The notes below the pieces were generated by a model, which was not told the origin of the DNA, made no database searches, and was given only the letters and a program-made list of their open reading frames with translations. Positions 37,834-51,455 of a DNA stretch of 64,000 nt are shown here, piece after piece (position 1 is the stretch's first letter; the number at the start of each line of letters is the position of its first letter). Made by a program: the position numbers and the translations under genes. The DNA comes from Micropterix aruncella (taxonomy: Eukaryota > Arthropoda > Insecta > Lepidoptera > Micropterigidae), in contig CALYMY010000050.1 of assembly GCA_944548615.1 (NCBI GenBank), forward strand, positions 62,001-126,000. The letters are read 5' to 3'.

Positions 37834-39697
37834 TTCGAAAAATGTGATTTTTTCATAACAATTTCTATGTTCAAAATGAAAGTTTATATAAAAAAATTCA
37901 AAATGTCAAAATTTCGAAAATGCCATTTCGTAGAGATTTCAAAGGCCTTCGTTCTGTCCGAACACCGTAACGCGTTAGGTTTACTCTATCTCGATTTATT
38001 TCGAAAAATGTGATTTTTTCATAATAATTTCCAAGTTCAAAATGAAAGTTTATATAAAAATTTTCAAAATATCAAAATTTCAAAAATGCCATTTTGTAGA
38101 GCTTAAGCGGGGTGTCGATCTCGCCAAAGACCGCAACGCGGTAGGTTTACTCTATCTCGATTTATTTCGAAAAATGTGATTTTTTCATAACAATTTCTAT
38201 GTTCAAAATGAAAGTTTATATAAAATTTTCAAAATGTCAAAATTTCGAAAATGCCATTTTGTAGAGATTACCAAGGTCGTCGTTCTGTCCGAACGCCGTA
38301 ACGCTATAGGTTTACTCTATCACGATCTTTTTCGAAAAATGTGATTTTTTCATAACAATTTCTATGTTTAAAATGAAATTTTATATAAAATTTTTCAAAA
38401 TGTCAAAATTTCGAAAATGCCATTTTGTAGAGATTACCAAGGCCGTCGTTCTGTCCGAACGCCGTAACGCTATAGGTTTACTCTATCACGATCTTTTTCG
38501 AAAAATGTGATTTTTTCATAATAATTTCTATGTTTAAAATGAAATTTTATATAAAATTTTTCAAAATGTCAAAATTTCAAAAATGCCATTTTGTAGAGCT
38601 TAAGCGGGGTGTCGATCTAGCCAAAGACCGCAACGCGGTAGGTTTACTCTATCACGGTCTTTTTCGAAAAATGTCATTTATTCATAACAATTTCTATGTT
38701 CAAAATGAAAGTTTATATAAAAAATTTCAAAATGTCAAAATTTCGAAAATGCCATTTCGTAGAGATTACCAAGGCCGTGGTTCTGTCCGAACGCCGTAAC
38801 GCTATAGGTTTACTCTATCACGATCTTTTTCGAAAAATGTGATTTTTTCATTATAATTTCTATGTTTAAAATGAAATTTTATATAAAATTTTTCAAAATG
38901 TCAAAATTTCAAAAATGCCATTTTGTAGAGCTTAAGCGGGGTGTCGATCTCGCCAAAGACCGCAACGCGGTAGGTTTACTCTATCTCGATTTATTTCGAA
39001 AAATGTGATTTTTTCATAACAATTTCTATGTTCAAAATGAAAGTTTATATAAAAAATTTCAAAATGTCAAAATTTCGAAAATGCCATTTTGTAGAGATTA
39101 CCAAGGCCGTCGTTCTGTCCGAACGCCGTAACCCTATAGGTTTACTCTATCACGATCTTTTTCGAAAAATGTGATTTTTTCATAACAATTTCTATGTTTA
39201 AAATGAAATTTTATATAAAATTTTTCAAAATGTCAAAATTTCGAAAATGCCATTTTGTAGAGATTACCAAGGCCGTCGTTCTGTCCGAACGCCGTAACCC
39301 TATAGGTTTACTCTATCACGATCTTTTTCGAAAAATATGATTTTTTCATAATAATTTCTATGTTTAAAATGAAATTTTATATAAAATTTTTCAAAAAGTC
39401 AAAATTTCAAAAATGCCATTTTGTAGAGCTTAAGCGGGGTGTCGATCTCGCCAAAGACCGCAACGCGGTAGGTTTACTCTATCTCGTTCTTTTGTGAAAA
39501 ATGTGATTTTTTCATAACAATTTCTATGTTCAAAATGAAAGTTTATATAAAAAATTTCAAAATGTCAAAATTTCGAAAATGCCATTTCGTAGAGATTTCA
39601 AAGGCCTTCGTTATGCCCAAACACCGTAACGCGTTTTATTTACTCTATCACGGTCTTTTTCGAAAAATGACATTTATTCATAACAATTTCTATGTTC
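37834..39697. repeat. 166-bp satellite array, unit 10 (11 copies, -1 bp)
   Basis: Canonical order. One T is lost at about 38224-38229 in monomer 3, the last of the clustered length changes. Confidence 0.94.
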
Positions 39698-41140
39698 AGG
39701 AGTTCCCTCGTCGGGAGCCAACCCTGGGTGCAGCAGCCATGTCATGGTGGAACTTAGTAATTGCCATCATAATGGAATGCCTATACCAAATTTCACGTCT
39801 CTACGGTTGACCGTTGAGGAGTTCCCTCGTCGGGAGCCAACCCTGGGTGCAGCAGCCATGTCATGGTGGAACTTAGTAATTGCCATCATAATGGAATGCC
39901 TATACCAAATTTCACGTCTCTACGGTTGACCGTTGAGGAGTTCCCTCGTCGGGAGCCAACCCTGGGTGCAGCAGCGATGTCATGGTGGAACTTAGAAATT
40001 GCCGTCATAATGGAATGCCTATACCAAATTTCACGTCTCTACGGTTGACCGTTGAGGAGTTCCCTCGTCGGGAGCCAACCCTGGGTGCAGCAGCCATGTC
40101 ATGGTGGAACTTAGTAATTGCCATCATAATGGAATGCCTATACCAAATTTCACGTCTCTACGGTTGACCGTTGAGGAGTTCCCTCGTCGGGAGCCAACCC
40201 TGGGTGCAGCAGCCATGTCATGGTGGAACTTAGTAATTGCCATCATAATGGAATGCCTATACCAAATTTCACGTCTCTACGGTTGACCGTTGAGGAGTTC
40301 CCTCGTCGGGAGCCAACCCTGGGTGCAGCAGCCATGTCATGGTGGAACTTAGTAATTGCCATCATAATGGAATGCCTATACCAAATTTCACGTCTCTACG
40401 GTTGACCGTTGAGGAGTTCCCTCGTCGGGAGCCAACCCTGGGTGCAGCAGCCATGTCATGGTGGAACTTAGTAATTGCCATCATAATGGAATGCCTATAC
40501 CAAATTTCACGTCTCTACGGTTGACCGTTGAGGAGTTCCCTCGTCGGGAGCCAACCCTGGGTGCAGCAGCGATGTCATGGTGGAACTTAGAAATTGCCGT
40601 CATAATGGAATGCCTATACCAAATTTCACGTCTCTACGGTTGACCGTTGAGGAGTTCCCTCGTCGGGAGCCAACCCTGGGTGCAGCAGCCATGTCATGGT
40701 GGAACTTAGTAATTGCCATCATAATGGAATGCCTATACCAAATTTCACGTCTCTACGGTTGACCGTTGAGGAGTTCCCTCGTCGGGAGCCAACCCTGGGT
40801 GCAGCAGCCATGTCATGGTGGAACTTAGTAATTGCCATCATAATGGAATGCCTATACCAAATTTCACGTCTCTACGGTTGACCGTTGAGGAGTTCCCTCG
40901 TCGGGAGCCAACCCTGGGTGCAGCAGCCATGTCATGGTGGAACTTAGTAATTGCCATCATAATGGAATGCCTATACCAAATTTCACGTCTCTACGGTTGA
41001 CCGTTGAGAAGTTCCCTCGTCGGGAGCCAACCCTGGGTGCAGCAGCCATGTCATGGTGGAACTTAGTAATTGCCATCATAATGGAATGCCTATACCAAAT
41101 TTCACGTCTCTACGGTTGACCGTTGAGGAGTTCCCTCGTC
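39698..41140. repeat. 119-bp satellite array, unit 11 (12 copies)
   Basis: B monomers at 39936 and 40531; last monomer (41007) with G3A. Confidence 0.96.
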
Positions 41141-41862
41141 CTTGTCACGTACCTCTTTCCGTAGGTTGTTTACTCCTTTTAATTCGTTTAACGCCTCGCG
41201 GGCAATATCTCTGGCTCTTTCCGGTATTTCTTCGAAATTCCGAAACGGCACTTCTATTTCTGTGGTCTCCATATTGTCTCTTCTCGTTGATCAAAGGCAC
41301 TGAAAATGAAAATGAAAAAGCACAGATTAAATAGTATTGAAAAGTAATTAAAGAAGAAGAAGAAGACGAGATAAAAAGCAGAAGCAATGAAATGAAAAGC
41401 GTTCTAAAACCCTATCTTTTGACACCTCGCTTGTGTGTATATGATAAAATAAAGAATATAATATTTAATTTATTAAACGAAGCCGCGGGAAAAATACTAA
41501 AACTCCCTTGGCTCGGATCGCTACTATTGAAAACAAACATCGTAAAATCGATAAATAAACTTTCGCAAGTATGACGAGGGCTGAAGTTACCATAGAAACA
41601 GAAATCGTTAAATCGATAAATATTCTATTGCGAGTCGGGCCACCGCCTGAGCTCGTTACTATGGAAACAAAACCGTTAAATCGATAAATCAATATACCTA
41701 TACAGATATTAAATCGTCTATAATTCCGTTAATATTACTCAGATTTGAAAATTAAAAGAAGCGTTAGATGCGCAAAGCAAAACTCTATTAGATAATAATA
41801 AACAGGGAGGACTATTGATGCCTTTTAGCGCAATAGCCCGCAAACGTCGGAAGCCAATTTAT
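41141..41862. repeat. Unit 11 spacer (722 bp)
   Basis: Canonical except T to G at 41840. Exon-like fragment 41102-41272 (minus) intact. No gene seen. Confidence 0.92.
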
Positions 41863-43727
41863 TTCGAAAAATGTGATTTTTTCATAACAATTTCTATGTT
41901 CAAAATGAAAGTTTATATAAAAAAATTCAAAATGTCAAAATTTCGAAAATGCCATTTCGTAGAGATTTCAAAGGCCTTCGTTCTGTCCGAACACCGTAAC
42001 GCGTTAGGTTTACTCTATCTCGATTTATTTCGAAAAATGTGATTTTTTCATAATAATTTCCAAGTTCAAAATGAAAGTTTATATAAAAATTTTCAAAATA
42101 TCAAAATTTCAAAAATGCCATTTTGTAGAGCTTAAGCGGGGTGTCGATCTCGCCAAAGACCGCAACGCGGTAGGTTTACTCTATCTCGATTTATTTCGAA
42201 AAATGTGATTTTTTCATAACAATTTCTATGTTCAAAATGAAAGTTTATATAAAATTTTTCAAAATGTCAAAATTTCGAAAATGCCATTTTGTAGAGATTA
42301 CCAAGGTCGTCGTTCTGTCCGAACGCCGTAACGCTATAGGTTTACTCTATCACGATCTTTTTCGAAAAATGTGATTTTTTCATAACAATTTCTATGTTTA
42401 AAATGAAATTTTATATAAAATTTTTCAAAATGTCAAAATTTCGAAAATGCCATTTTGTAGAGATTACCAAGGCCGTCGTTCTGTCCGAACGCCGTAACGC
42501 TATAGGTTTACTCTATCACGATCTTTTTCGAAAAATGTGATTTTTTCATAATAATTTCTATGTTTAAAATGAAATTTTATATAAAATTTTTCAAAATGTC
42601 AAAATTTCAAAAATGCCATTTTGTAGAGCTTAAGCGGGGTGTCGATCTAGCCAAAGACCGCAACGCGGTAGGTTTACTCTATCACGGTCTTTTTCGAAAA
42701 ATGTGATTTTTTCATAACAATTTCTATGTTTAAAATGAAAGTTTATATAAAAAATTTCAAAATGTCAAAATTTCGAAAATGCCATTTCGTAGAGATTACC
42801 AAGGCCGTGGTTCTGTCCGAACGCCGTAACGCTATAGGTTTACTCTATCACGATCTTTTTCGAAAAATGTGATTTTTTCATTATAATTTCTATGTTTAAA
42901 ATGAAATTTTATATAAAATTTTTCAAAATGTCAAAATTTCAAAAATGCCATTTTGTAGAGCTTAAGCGGGGTGTCGATCTCGCCAAAGACCGCAACGCGG
43001 TAGGTTTACTCTATCTCGATTTATTTCGAAAAATGTGATTTTTTCATAACAATTTCTATGTTCAAAATGAAAGTTTATATAAAAAATTTCAAAATGTCAA
43101 AATTTCGAAAATGCCATTTTGTAGAGATTACCAAGGCCGTCGTTCTGTCCGAACGCCGTAACCCTATAGGTTTACTCTATCACGATCTTTTTCGAAAAAT
43201 GTGATTTTTTCATAACAATTTCTATGTTTAAAATGAAATTTTATATAAAATTTTTCAAAATGTCAAAATTTCGAAAATGCCATTTTGTAGAGATTACCAA
43301 GGCCGTCGTTCTGTCCGAACGCCGTAACCCTATAGGTTTACTCTATCACGATCTTTTTCGAAAAATATGATTTTTTCATAATAATTTCTATGTTTAAAAT
43401 GAAATTTTATATAAAATTTTTCAAAAAGTCAAAATTTCAAAAATGCCATTTTGTAGAGCTTAAGCGGGGTGTCGATCTCGCCAAAGACCGCAACGCGGTA
43501 GGTTTACTCTATCTCGTTCTTTTGTGAAAAATGTGATTTTTTCATAACAATTTCTATGTTCAAAATGAAAGTTTATATAAAAAATTTCAAAATGTCAAAA
43601 TTTCGAAAATGCCATTTCGTAGAGATTTCAAAGGCCTTCGTTATGCCCAAACACCGTAACGCGTTTTATTTACTCTATCACGGTCTTTTTCGAAAAATGA
43701 CATTTATTCATAACAATTTCTATGTTC
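41863..43727. repeat. 166-bp satellite array, unit 11 (11 copies + 39 bp)
   Basis: Canonical order, but monomer 6 (from 42693) carries three linked changes at 42705, 42710 and 42731 that make its left part like the P monomers. The same three occur at 50433, 50438 and 50459. Confidence 0.95.
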
Positions 43728-45170
43728 AGGAGTTCCCTCGTCGGGAGCCAACCCTGGGTGCAGCAGCCATGTCATGGTGGAACTTAGTAATTGCCATCAT
43801 AATGGAATGCCTATACCAAATTTCACGTCTCTACGGTTGACCGTTGAGGAGTTCCCTCGTCGGGAGCCAACCCTGGGTGCAGCAGCCATGTCATGGTGGA
43901 ACTTAGTAATTGCCATCATAATGGAATGCCTATACCAAATTTCACGTCTCTACGGTTGACCGTTGAGGAGTTCCCTCGTCGGGAGCCAACCCTGGGTGCA
44001 GCAGCGATGTCATGGTGGAACTTAGAAATTGCCGTCATAATGGAATGCCTATACCAAATTTCACGTCTCTACGGTTGACCGTTGAGGAGTTCCCTCGTCG
44101 GGAGCCAACCCTGGGTGCAGCAGCCATGTCATGGTGGAACTTAGTAATTGCCATCATAATGGAATGCCTATACCAAATTTCACGTCTCTACGGTTGACCG
44201 TTGAGGAGTTCCCTCGTCGGGAGCCAACCCTGGGTGCAGCAGCCATGTCATGGTGGAACTTAGTAATTGCCATCATAATGGAATGCCTATACCAAATTTC
44301 ACGTCTCTACGGTTGACCGTTGAGGAGTTCCCTCGTCGGGAGCCAACCCTGGGTGCAGCAGCCATGTCATGGTGGAACTTAGTAATTGCCATCATAATGG
44401 AATGCCTATACCAAATTTCACGTCTCTACGGTTGACCGTTGAGGAGTTCCCTCGTCGGGAGCCAACCCTGGGTGCAGCAGCCATGTCATGGTGGAACTTA
44501 GTAATTGCCATCATAATGGAATGCCTATACCAAATTTCACGTCTCTACGGTTGACCGTTGAGGAGTTCCCTCGTCGGGAGCCAACCCTGGGTGCAGCAGC
44601 GATGTCATGGTGGAACTTAGAAATTGCCGTCATAATGGAATGCCTATACCAAATTTCACGTCTCTACGGTTGACCGTTGAGGAGTTCCCTCGTCGGGAGC
44701 CAACCCTGGGTGCAGCAGCCATGTCATGGTGGAACTTAGTAATTGCCATCATAATGGAATGCCTATACCAAATTTCACGTCTCTACGGTTGACCGTTGAG
44801 GAGTTCCCTCGTCGGGAGCCAACCCTGGGTGCAGCAGCCATGTCATGGTGGAACTTAGTAATTGCCATCATAATGGAATGCCTATACCAAATTTCACGTC
44901 TCTACGGTTGACCGTTGAGGAGTTCCCTCGTCGGGAGCCAACCCTGGGTGCAGCAGCCATGTCATGGTGGAACTTAGTAATTGCCATCATAATGGAATGC
45001 CTATACCAAATTTCACGTCTCTACGGTTGACCGTTGAGAAGTTCCCTCGTCGGGAGCCAACCCTGGGTGCAGCAGCCATGTCATGGTGGAACTTAGTAAT
45101 TGCCATCATAATGGAATGCCTATACCAAATTTCACGTCTCTACGGTTGACCGTTGAGGAGTTCCCTCGTC
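43728..45170. repeat. 119-bp satellite array, unit 12 (12 copies)
   Basis: B monomers at 43966 and 44561; last monomer (45037) with G3A. Confidence 0.96.
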
Positions 45171-45892
45171 CTTGTCACGTACCTCTTTCCGTAGGTTGTT
45201 TACTCCTTTTAATTCGTTTAACGCCTCGCGGGCAATATCTCTGGCTCTTTCCGGTATTTCTTCGAAATTCCGAAACGGCACTTCTATTTCTGTGGTCTCC
45301 ATATTGTCTCTTCTCGTTGATCAAAGGCACTGAAAATGAAAATGAAAAAGCACAGATTAAATAGTATTGAAAAGTAATTAAAGAAGAAGAAGAAGACGAG
45401 ATAAAAAGCAGAAGCAATGAAATGAAAAGCGTTCTAAAACCCTATCTTTTGACACCTCGCTTGTGTGTATATGATAAAATAAAGAATATAATATTTAATT
45501 TATTAAACGAAGCCGCGGGAAAAATACTAAAACTCCCTTGGCTCGGATCGCTACTATTGAAAACAAACATCGTAAAATCGATAAATAAACTTTCGCAAGT
45601 ATGACGAGGGCTGAAGTTACCATAGAAACAGAAATCGTTAAATCGATAAATATTCTATTGCGAGTCGGGCCACCGCCTGAGCTCGTTACTATGGAAACAA
45701 AACCGTTAAATCGATAAATCAATATACCTATACAGATATTAAATCGTCTATAATTCCGTTAATATTACTCAGATTTGAAAATTAAAAGAAGCGTTAGATG
45801 CGCAAAGCAAAACTCTATTAGATAATAATAAACAGGGCGGACTATTGATGCCTTTTAGCGCAATAGCCCTCAAACGTCGGATGCCAATTTAT
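45171..45892. repeat. Unit 12 spacer (722 bp)
   Basis: Two private substitutions near its right end, A to C at 45838 and A to T at 45882. Exon-like fragment 45132-45302 (minus) intact. No gene seen. Confidence 0.92.
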
Positions 45893-47425
45893 TTCGAAAA
45901 ATGTGATTTTTTCATAACAATTTCTATGTTCAAAATGAAAGTTTATATAAAAAAATTCAAAATGTCAAAATTTCGAAAATGCCATTTCGTAGAGATTTCA
46001 AAGGCCTTCGTTCTGTCCGAACACCGTAACGCGTTAGGTTTACTCTATCTCGATTTATTTCGAAAAATGTGATTTTTTCATAATAATTTCCAAGTTCAAA
46101 ATGAAAGTTTATATAAAAATTTTCAAAATATCAAAATTTCAAAAATGCCATTTTGTAGAGCTTAAGCGGGGTGTCGATCTCGCCAAAGACCGCAACGCGG
46201 TAGGTTTACTCTATCTCGATTTATTTCGAAAAATGTGATTTTTTCATAATAATTTCCAAGTTCAAAATGAAAGTTTATATAAAAATTTTCAAAATGTCAA
46301 AATTTCAAAAATGCCATTTTGTAGAGCTTAAGCGGGGTGTCGATCTAGCCAAAGACCGCAACGCGGTAGGTTTACTCTATCACGGTCTTTTTCGAAAAAT
46401 GTCATTTATTCATAACAATTTCTATGTTCAAAATGAAAGTTTATATAAAAAATTTCAAAATGTCAAAATTTCGAAAATGCCATTTCGTAGAGATTACCAA
46501 GGCCGTGGTTCTGTCCGAACGCCGTAACGCTATAGGTTTACTCTATCACGATCTTTTTCGAAAAATGTGATTTTTTCATTATAATTTCTATGTTTAAAAT
46601 GAAATTTTATATAAAATTTTTCAAAATGTCAAAATTTCAAAAATGCCATTTTATAGAGCTTAAGCGGGGTGTCGATCTCGCCAAAGACCGCAACGCGGTA
46701 GGTTTACTCTATCTCGATTTATTTCGAAAAATGTGATTTTTTCATAACAATTTCTATGTTCAAAATGAAAGTTTATATAAAAAATTTCAAAATGTCAAAA
46801 TTTCGAAAATGCCATTTTGTAGAGATTACCAAGGCCGTCGTTCTGTCCGAACGCCGTAACCCTATAGGTTTACTCTATCACGATCTTTTTCGAAAAATGT
46901 GATTTTTTCATAACAATTTCTATGTTTAAAATGAAATTTTATATAAAATTTTTCAAAATGTCAAAATTTCGAAAATGCCATTTTGTAGAGATTACCAAGG
47001 CCGTCGTTCTGTCCGAACGCCGTAACCCTATAGGTTTACTCTATCACGATCTTTTTCGAAAAATATGATTTTTTCATAATAATTTCTATGTTTAAAATGA
47101 AATTTTATATAAAATTTTTCAAAAAGTCAAAATTTCAAAAATGCCATTTTGTAGAGCTTAAGCGGGGTGTCGATCTCGCCAAAGACCGCAACGCGGTAGG
47201 TTTACTCTATCTCGTTCTTTTGTGAAAAATGTGATTTTTTCATAACAATTTCTATGTTCAAAATGAAAGTTTATATAAAAAATTTCAAAATGTCAAAATT
47301 TCGAAAATGCCATTTCGTAGAGATTTCAAAGGCCTTCGTTATGCCCAAACACCGTAACGCGTTTTATTTACTCTATCACGGTCTTTTTCGAAAAATGACA
47401 TTTATTCATAACAATTTCTATGTTC
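45893..47425. repeat. 166-bp satellite array, unit 12, contracted (9 copies + 39 bp)
   Basis: Two monomers (332 bp) fewer than usual. Order: F, S (reference monomer 2), a hybrid from 46225 that starts like monomer 2 (TTTCCAAGTTC) and ends like monomer 5 (GATCTAGCC), then reference monomers 6-11. The hybrid's switch lies at about 46288-46296. Private G to A at 46653. Confidence 0.95.
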
Positions 47426-48868
47426 AGGAGTTCCCTCGTCGGGAGCCAACCCTGGGTGCAGCAGCCATGTCATGGTGGAACTTAGTAATTGCCATCATAA
47501 TGGAATGCCTATACCAAATTTCACGTCTCTACGGTTGACCGTTGAGGAGTTCCCTCGTCGGGAGCCAACCCTGGGTGCAGCAGCCATGTCATGGTGGAAC
47601 TTAGTAATTGCCATCATAATGGAATGCCTATACCAAATTTCACGTCTCTACGGTTGACCGTTGAGGAGTTCCCTCGTCGGGAGCCAACCCTGGGTGCAGC
47701 AGCGATGTCATGGTGGAACTTAGAAATTGCCGTCATAATGGAATGCCTATACCAAATTTCACGTCTCTACGGTTGACCGTTGAGGAGTTCCCTCGTCGGG
47801 AGCCAACCCTGGGTGCAGCAGCCATGTCATGGTGGAACTTAGTAATTGCCATCATAATGGAATGCCTATACCAAATTTCACGTCTCTACGGTTGACCGTT
47901 GAGGAGTTCCCTCGTCGGGAGCCAACCCTGGGTGCAGCAGCCATGTCATGGTGGAACTTAGTAATTGCCATCATAATGGAATGCCTATACCAAATTTCAC
48001 GTCTCTACGGTTGACCGTTGAGGAGTTCCCTCGTCGGGAGCCAACCCTGGGTGCAGCAGCCATGTCATGGTGGAACTTAGTAATTGCCATCATAATGGAA
48101 TGCCTATACCAAATTTCACGTCTCTACGGTTGACCGTTGAGGAGTTCCCTCGTCGGGAGCCAACCCTGGGTGCAGCAGCCATGTCATGGTGGAACTTAGT
48201 AATTGCCATCATAATGGAATGCCTATACCAAATTTCACGTCTCTACGGTTGACCGTTGAGGAGTTCCCTCGTCGGGAGCCAACCCTGGGTGCAGCAGCGA
48301 TGTCATGGTGGAACTTAGAAATTGCCGTCATAATGGAATGCCTATACCAAATTTCACGTCTCTACGGTTGACCGTTGAGGAGTTCCCTCGTCGGGAGCCA
48401 ACCCTGGGTGCAGCAGCCATGTCATGGTGGAACTTAGTAATTGCCATCATAATGGAATGCCTATACCAAATTTCACGTCTCTACGGTTGACCGTTGAGGA
48501 GTTCCCTCGTCGGGAGCCAACCCTGGGTGCAGCAGCCATGTCATGGTGGAACTTAGTAATTGCCATCATAATGGAATGCCTATACCAAATTTCACGTCTC
48601 TACGGTTGACCGTTGAGGAGTTCCCTCGTCGGGAGCCAACCCTGGGTGCAGCAGCCATGTCATGGTGGAACTTAGTAATTGCCATCATAATGGAATGCCT
48701 ATACCAAATTTCACGTCTCTACGGTTGACCGTTGAGAAGTTCCCTCGTCGGGAGCCAACCCTGGGTGCAGCAGCCATGTCATGGTGGAACTTAGTAATTG
48801 CCATCATAATGGAATGCCTATACCAAATTTCACGTCTCTACGGTTGACCGTTGAGGAGTTCCCTCGTC
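47426..48868. repeat. 119-bp satellite array, unit 13 (12 copies)
   Basis: B monomers at 47664 and 48259; last monomer (48735) with G3A. Confidence 0.96.
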
Positions 48869-49590
48869 CTTGTCACGTACCTCTTTCCGTAGGTTGTTTA
48901 CTCCTTTTAATTCGTTTAACGCCTCGCGGGCAATATCTCTGGCTCTTTCCGGTATTTCTTCGAAATTCCGAAACGGCACTTCTATTTCTGTGGTCTCCAT
49001 ATTGTCTCTTCTCGTTGATCAAAGGCACTGAAAATGAAAATGAAAAAGCACAGATTAAATAGTATTGAAAAGTAATTAAAGAAGAAGAAGAAGACGAGAT
49101 AAAAAGCAGAAGCAATGAAATGAAAAGCGTTCTAAAACCCTATCTTTTGACACCTCGCTTGTGTGTATATGATAAAATAAAGAATATAATATTTAATTTA
49201 TTAAACGAAGCCGCGGGAAAAATACTAAAACTCCCTTGGCTCGGATCGCTACTATTGAAAACAAACATCGTAAAATCGATAAATAAACTTTCGCAAGTAT
49301 GACGAGGGCTGAAGTTACCATAGAAACAGAAATCGTTAAATCGATAAATATTCTATTGCGAGTCGGGCCACCGCCTGAGCTCGTTACTATGGAAACAAAA
49401 CCGTTAAATCGATAAATCAATATACCTATACAGATATTAAATCGTCTATAATTCCGTTAATATTACTCAGATTTGAAAATTAAAAGAAGCGTTAGATGCG
49501 CAAAGCAAAACTCTATTAGATAATAATAAACAGGGAGGACTATTGATGCCTTATAGCGCAATAGCCCTCAAACGTCGGAAGCCAATTTAT
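48869..49590. repeat. Unit 13 spacer (722 bp)
   Basis: Canonical except T to A at 49553. Exon-like fragment 48830-49000 (minus) intact. No gene seen. Confidence 0.92.
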
Positions 49591-51455
49591 TTCGAAAAAT
49601 GTGATTTTTTCATAACAATTTCTATGTTCAAAATGAAAGTTTATATAAAAAAATTCAAAATGTCAAAATTTCGAAAATGCCATTTCGTAGAGATTTCAAA
49701 GGCCTTCGTTCTGTCCGAACACCGTAACGCGTTAGGTTTACTCTATCTCGATTTATTTCGAAAAATGTGATTTTTTCATAATAATTTCCAAGTTCAAAAT
49801 GAAAGTTTATATAAAAATTTTCAAAATATCAAAATTTCAAAAATGCCATTTTGTAGAGCTTAAGCGGGGTGTCGATCTCGCCAAAGACCGCAACGCGGTA
49901 GGTTTACTCTATCTCGATTTATTTCGAAAAATGTGATTTTTTCATAACAATTTCTATGTTCAAAATGAAAGTTTATATAAAATTTTTCAAAATGTCAAAA
50001 TTTCGAAAATGCCATTTTGTAGAGATTACCAAGGTCGTCGTTCTGTCCGAACGCCGTAACGCTATAGGTTTACTCTATCACGATCTTTTTCGAAAAATGT
50101 GATTTTTTCATAACAATTTCTATGTTTAAAATGAAATTTTATATAAAATTTTTCAAAATGTCAAAATTTCGAAAATGCCATTTTGTAGAGATTACCAAGG
50201 CCGTCGTTCTGTCCGAACGCCGTAACGCTATAGGTTTACTCTATCACGATCTTTTTCGAAAAATGTGATTTTTTCATAATAATTTCTATGTTTAAAATGA
50301 AATTTTATATAAAATTTTTCAAAATGTCAAAATTTCAAAAATGCCATTTTGTAGAGCTTAAGCGGGGTGTCGATCTAGCCAAAGACCGCAACGCGGTAGG
50401 TTTACTCTATCACGGTCTTTTTCGAAAAATGTGATTTTTTCATAACAATTTCTATGTTTAAAATGAAAGTTTATATAAAAAATTTCAAAATGTCAAAATT
50501 TCGAAAATGCCATTTCGTAGAGATTACCAAGGCCGTGGTTCTGTCCGAACGCCGTAACGCTATAGGTTTACTCTATCACGATCTTTTTCGAAAAATGTGA
50601 TTTTTTCATTATAATTTCTATGTTTAAAATGAAATTTTATATAAAATTTTTCAAAATGTCAAAATTTCAAAAATGCCATTTTGTAGAGCTTAAGTGGGGT
50701 GTCGATCTCGCCAAAGACCGCAACGCGGTAGGTTTACTCTATCTCGATTTATTTCGAAAAATGTGATTTTTTCATAACAATTTCTATGTTCAAAATGAAA
50801 GTTTATATAAAAAATTTCAAAATGTCAAAATTTCGAAAATGCCATTTTGTAGAGATTACCAAGGCCGTCGTTCTGTCCGAACGCCGTAACCCTATAGGTT
50901 TACTCTATCACGATCTTTTTCGAAAAATGTGATTTTTTCATAACAATTTCTATGTTTAAAATGAAATTTTATATAAAATTTTTCAAAATGTCAAAATTTC
51001 GAAAATGCCATTTTGTAGAGATTACCAAGGCCGTCGTTCTGTCCGAACGCCGTAACCCTATAGGTTTACTCTATCACGATCTTTTTCGAAAAATATGATT
51101 TTTTCATAATAATTTCTATGTTTAAAATGAAATTTTATATAAAATTTTTCAAAAAGTCAAAATTTCAAAAATGCCATTTTGTAGAGCTTAAGCGGGGTGT
51201 CGATCTCGCCAAAGACCGCAACGCGGTAGGTTTACTCTATCTCGTTCTTTTGTGAAAAATGTGATTTTTTCATAACAATTTCTATGTTCAAAATGAAAGT
51301 TTATATAAAAAATTTCAAAATGTCAAAATTTCGAAAATGCCATTTCGTAGAGATTTCAAAGGCCTTCGTTATGCCCAAACACCGTAACGCGTTTTATTTA
51401 CTCTATCACGGTCTTTTTCGAAAAATGACATTTATTCATAACAATTTCTATGTTC
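49591..51455. repeat. 166-bp satellite array, unit 13 (11 copies + 39 bp)
   Basis: Canonical order. Monomer 6 (from 50421) carries the three linked P-like changes shared with 42705-42731. Private C to T at 50695. Confidence 0.95.
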
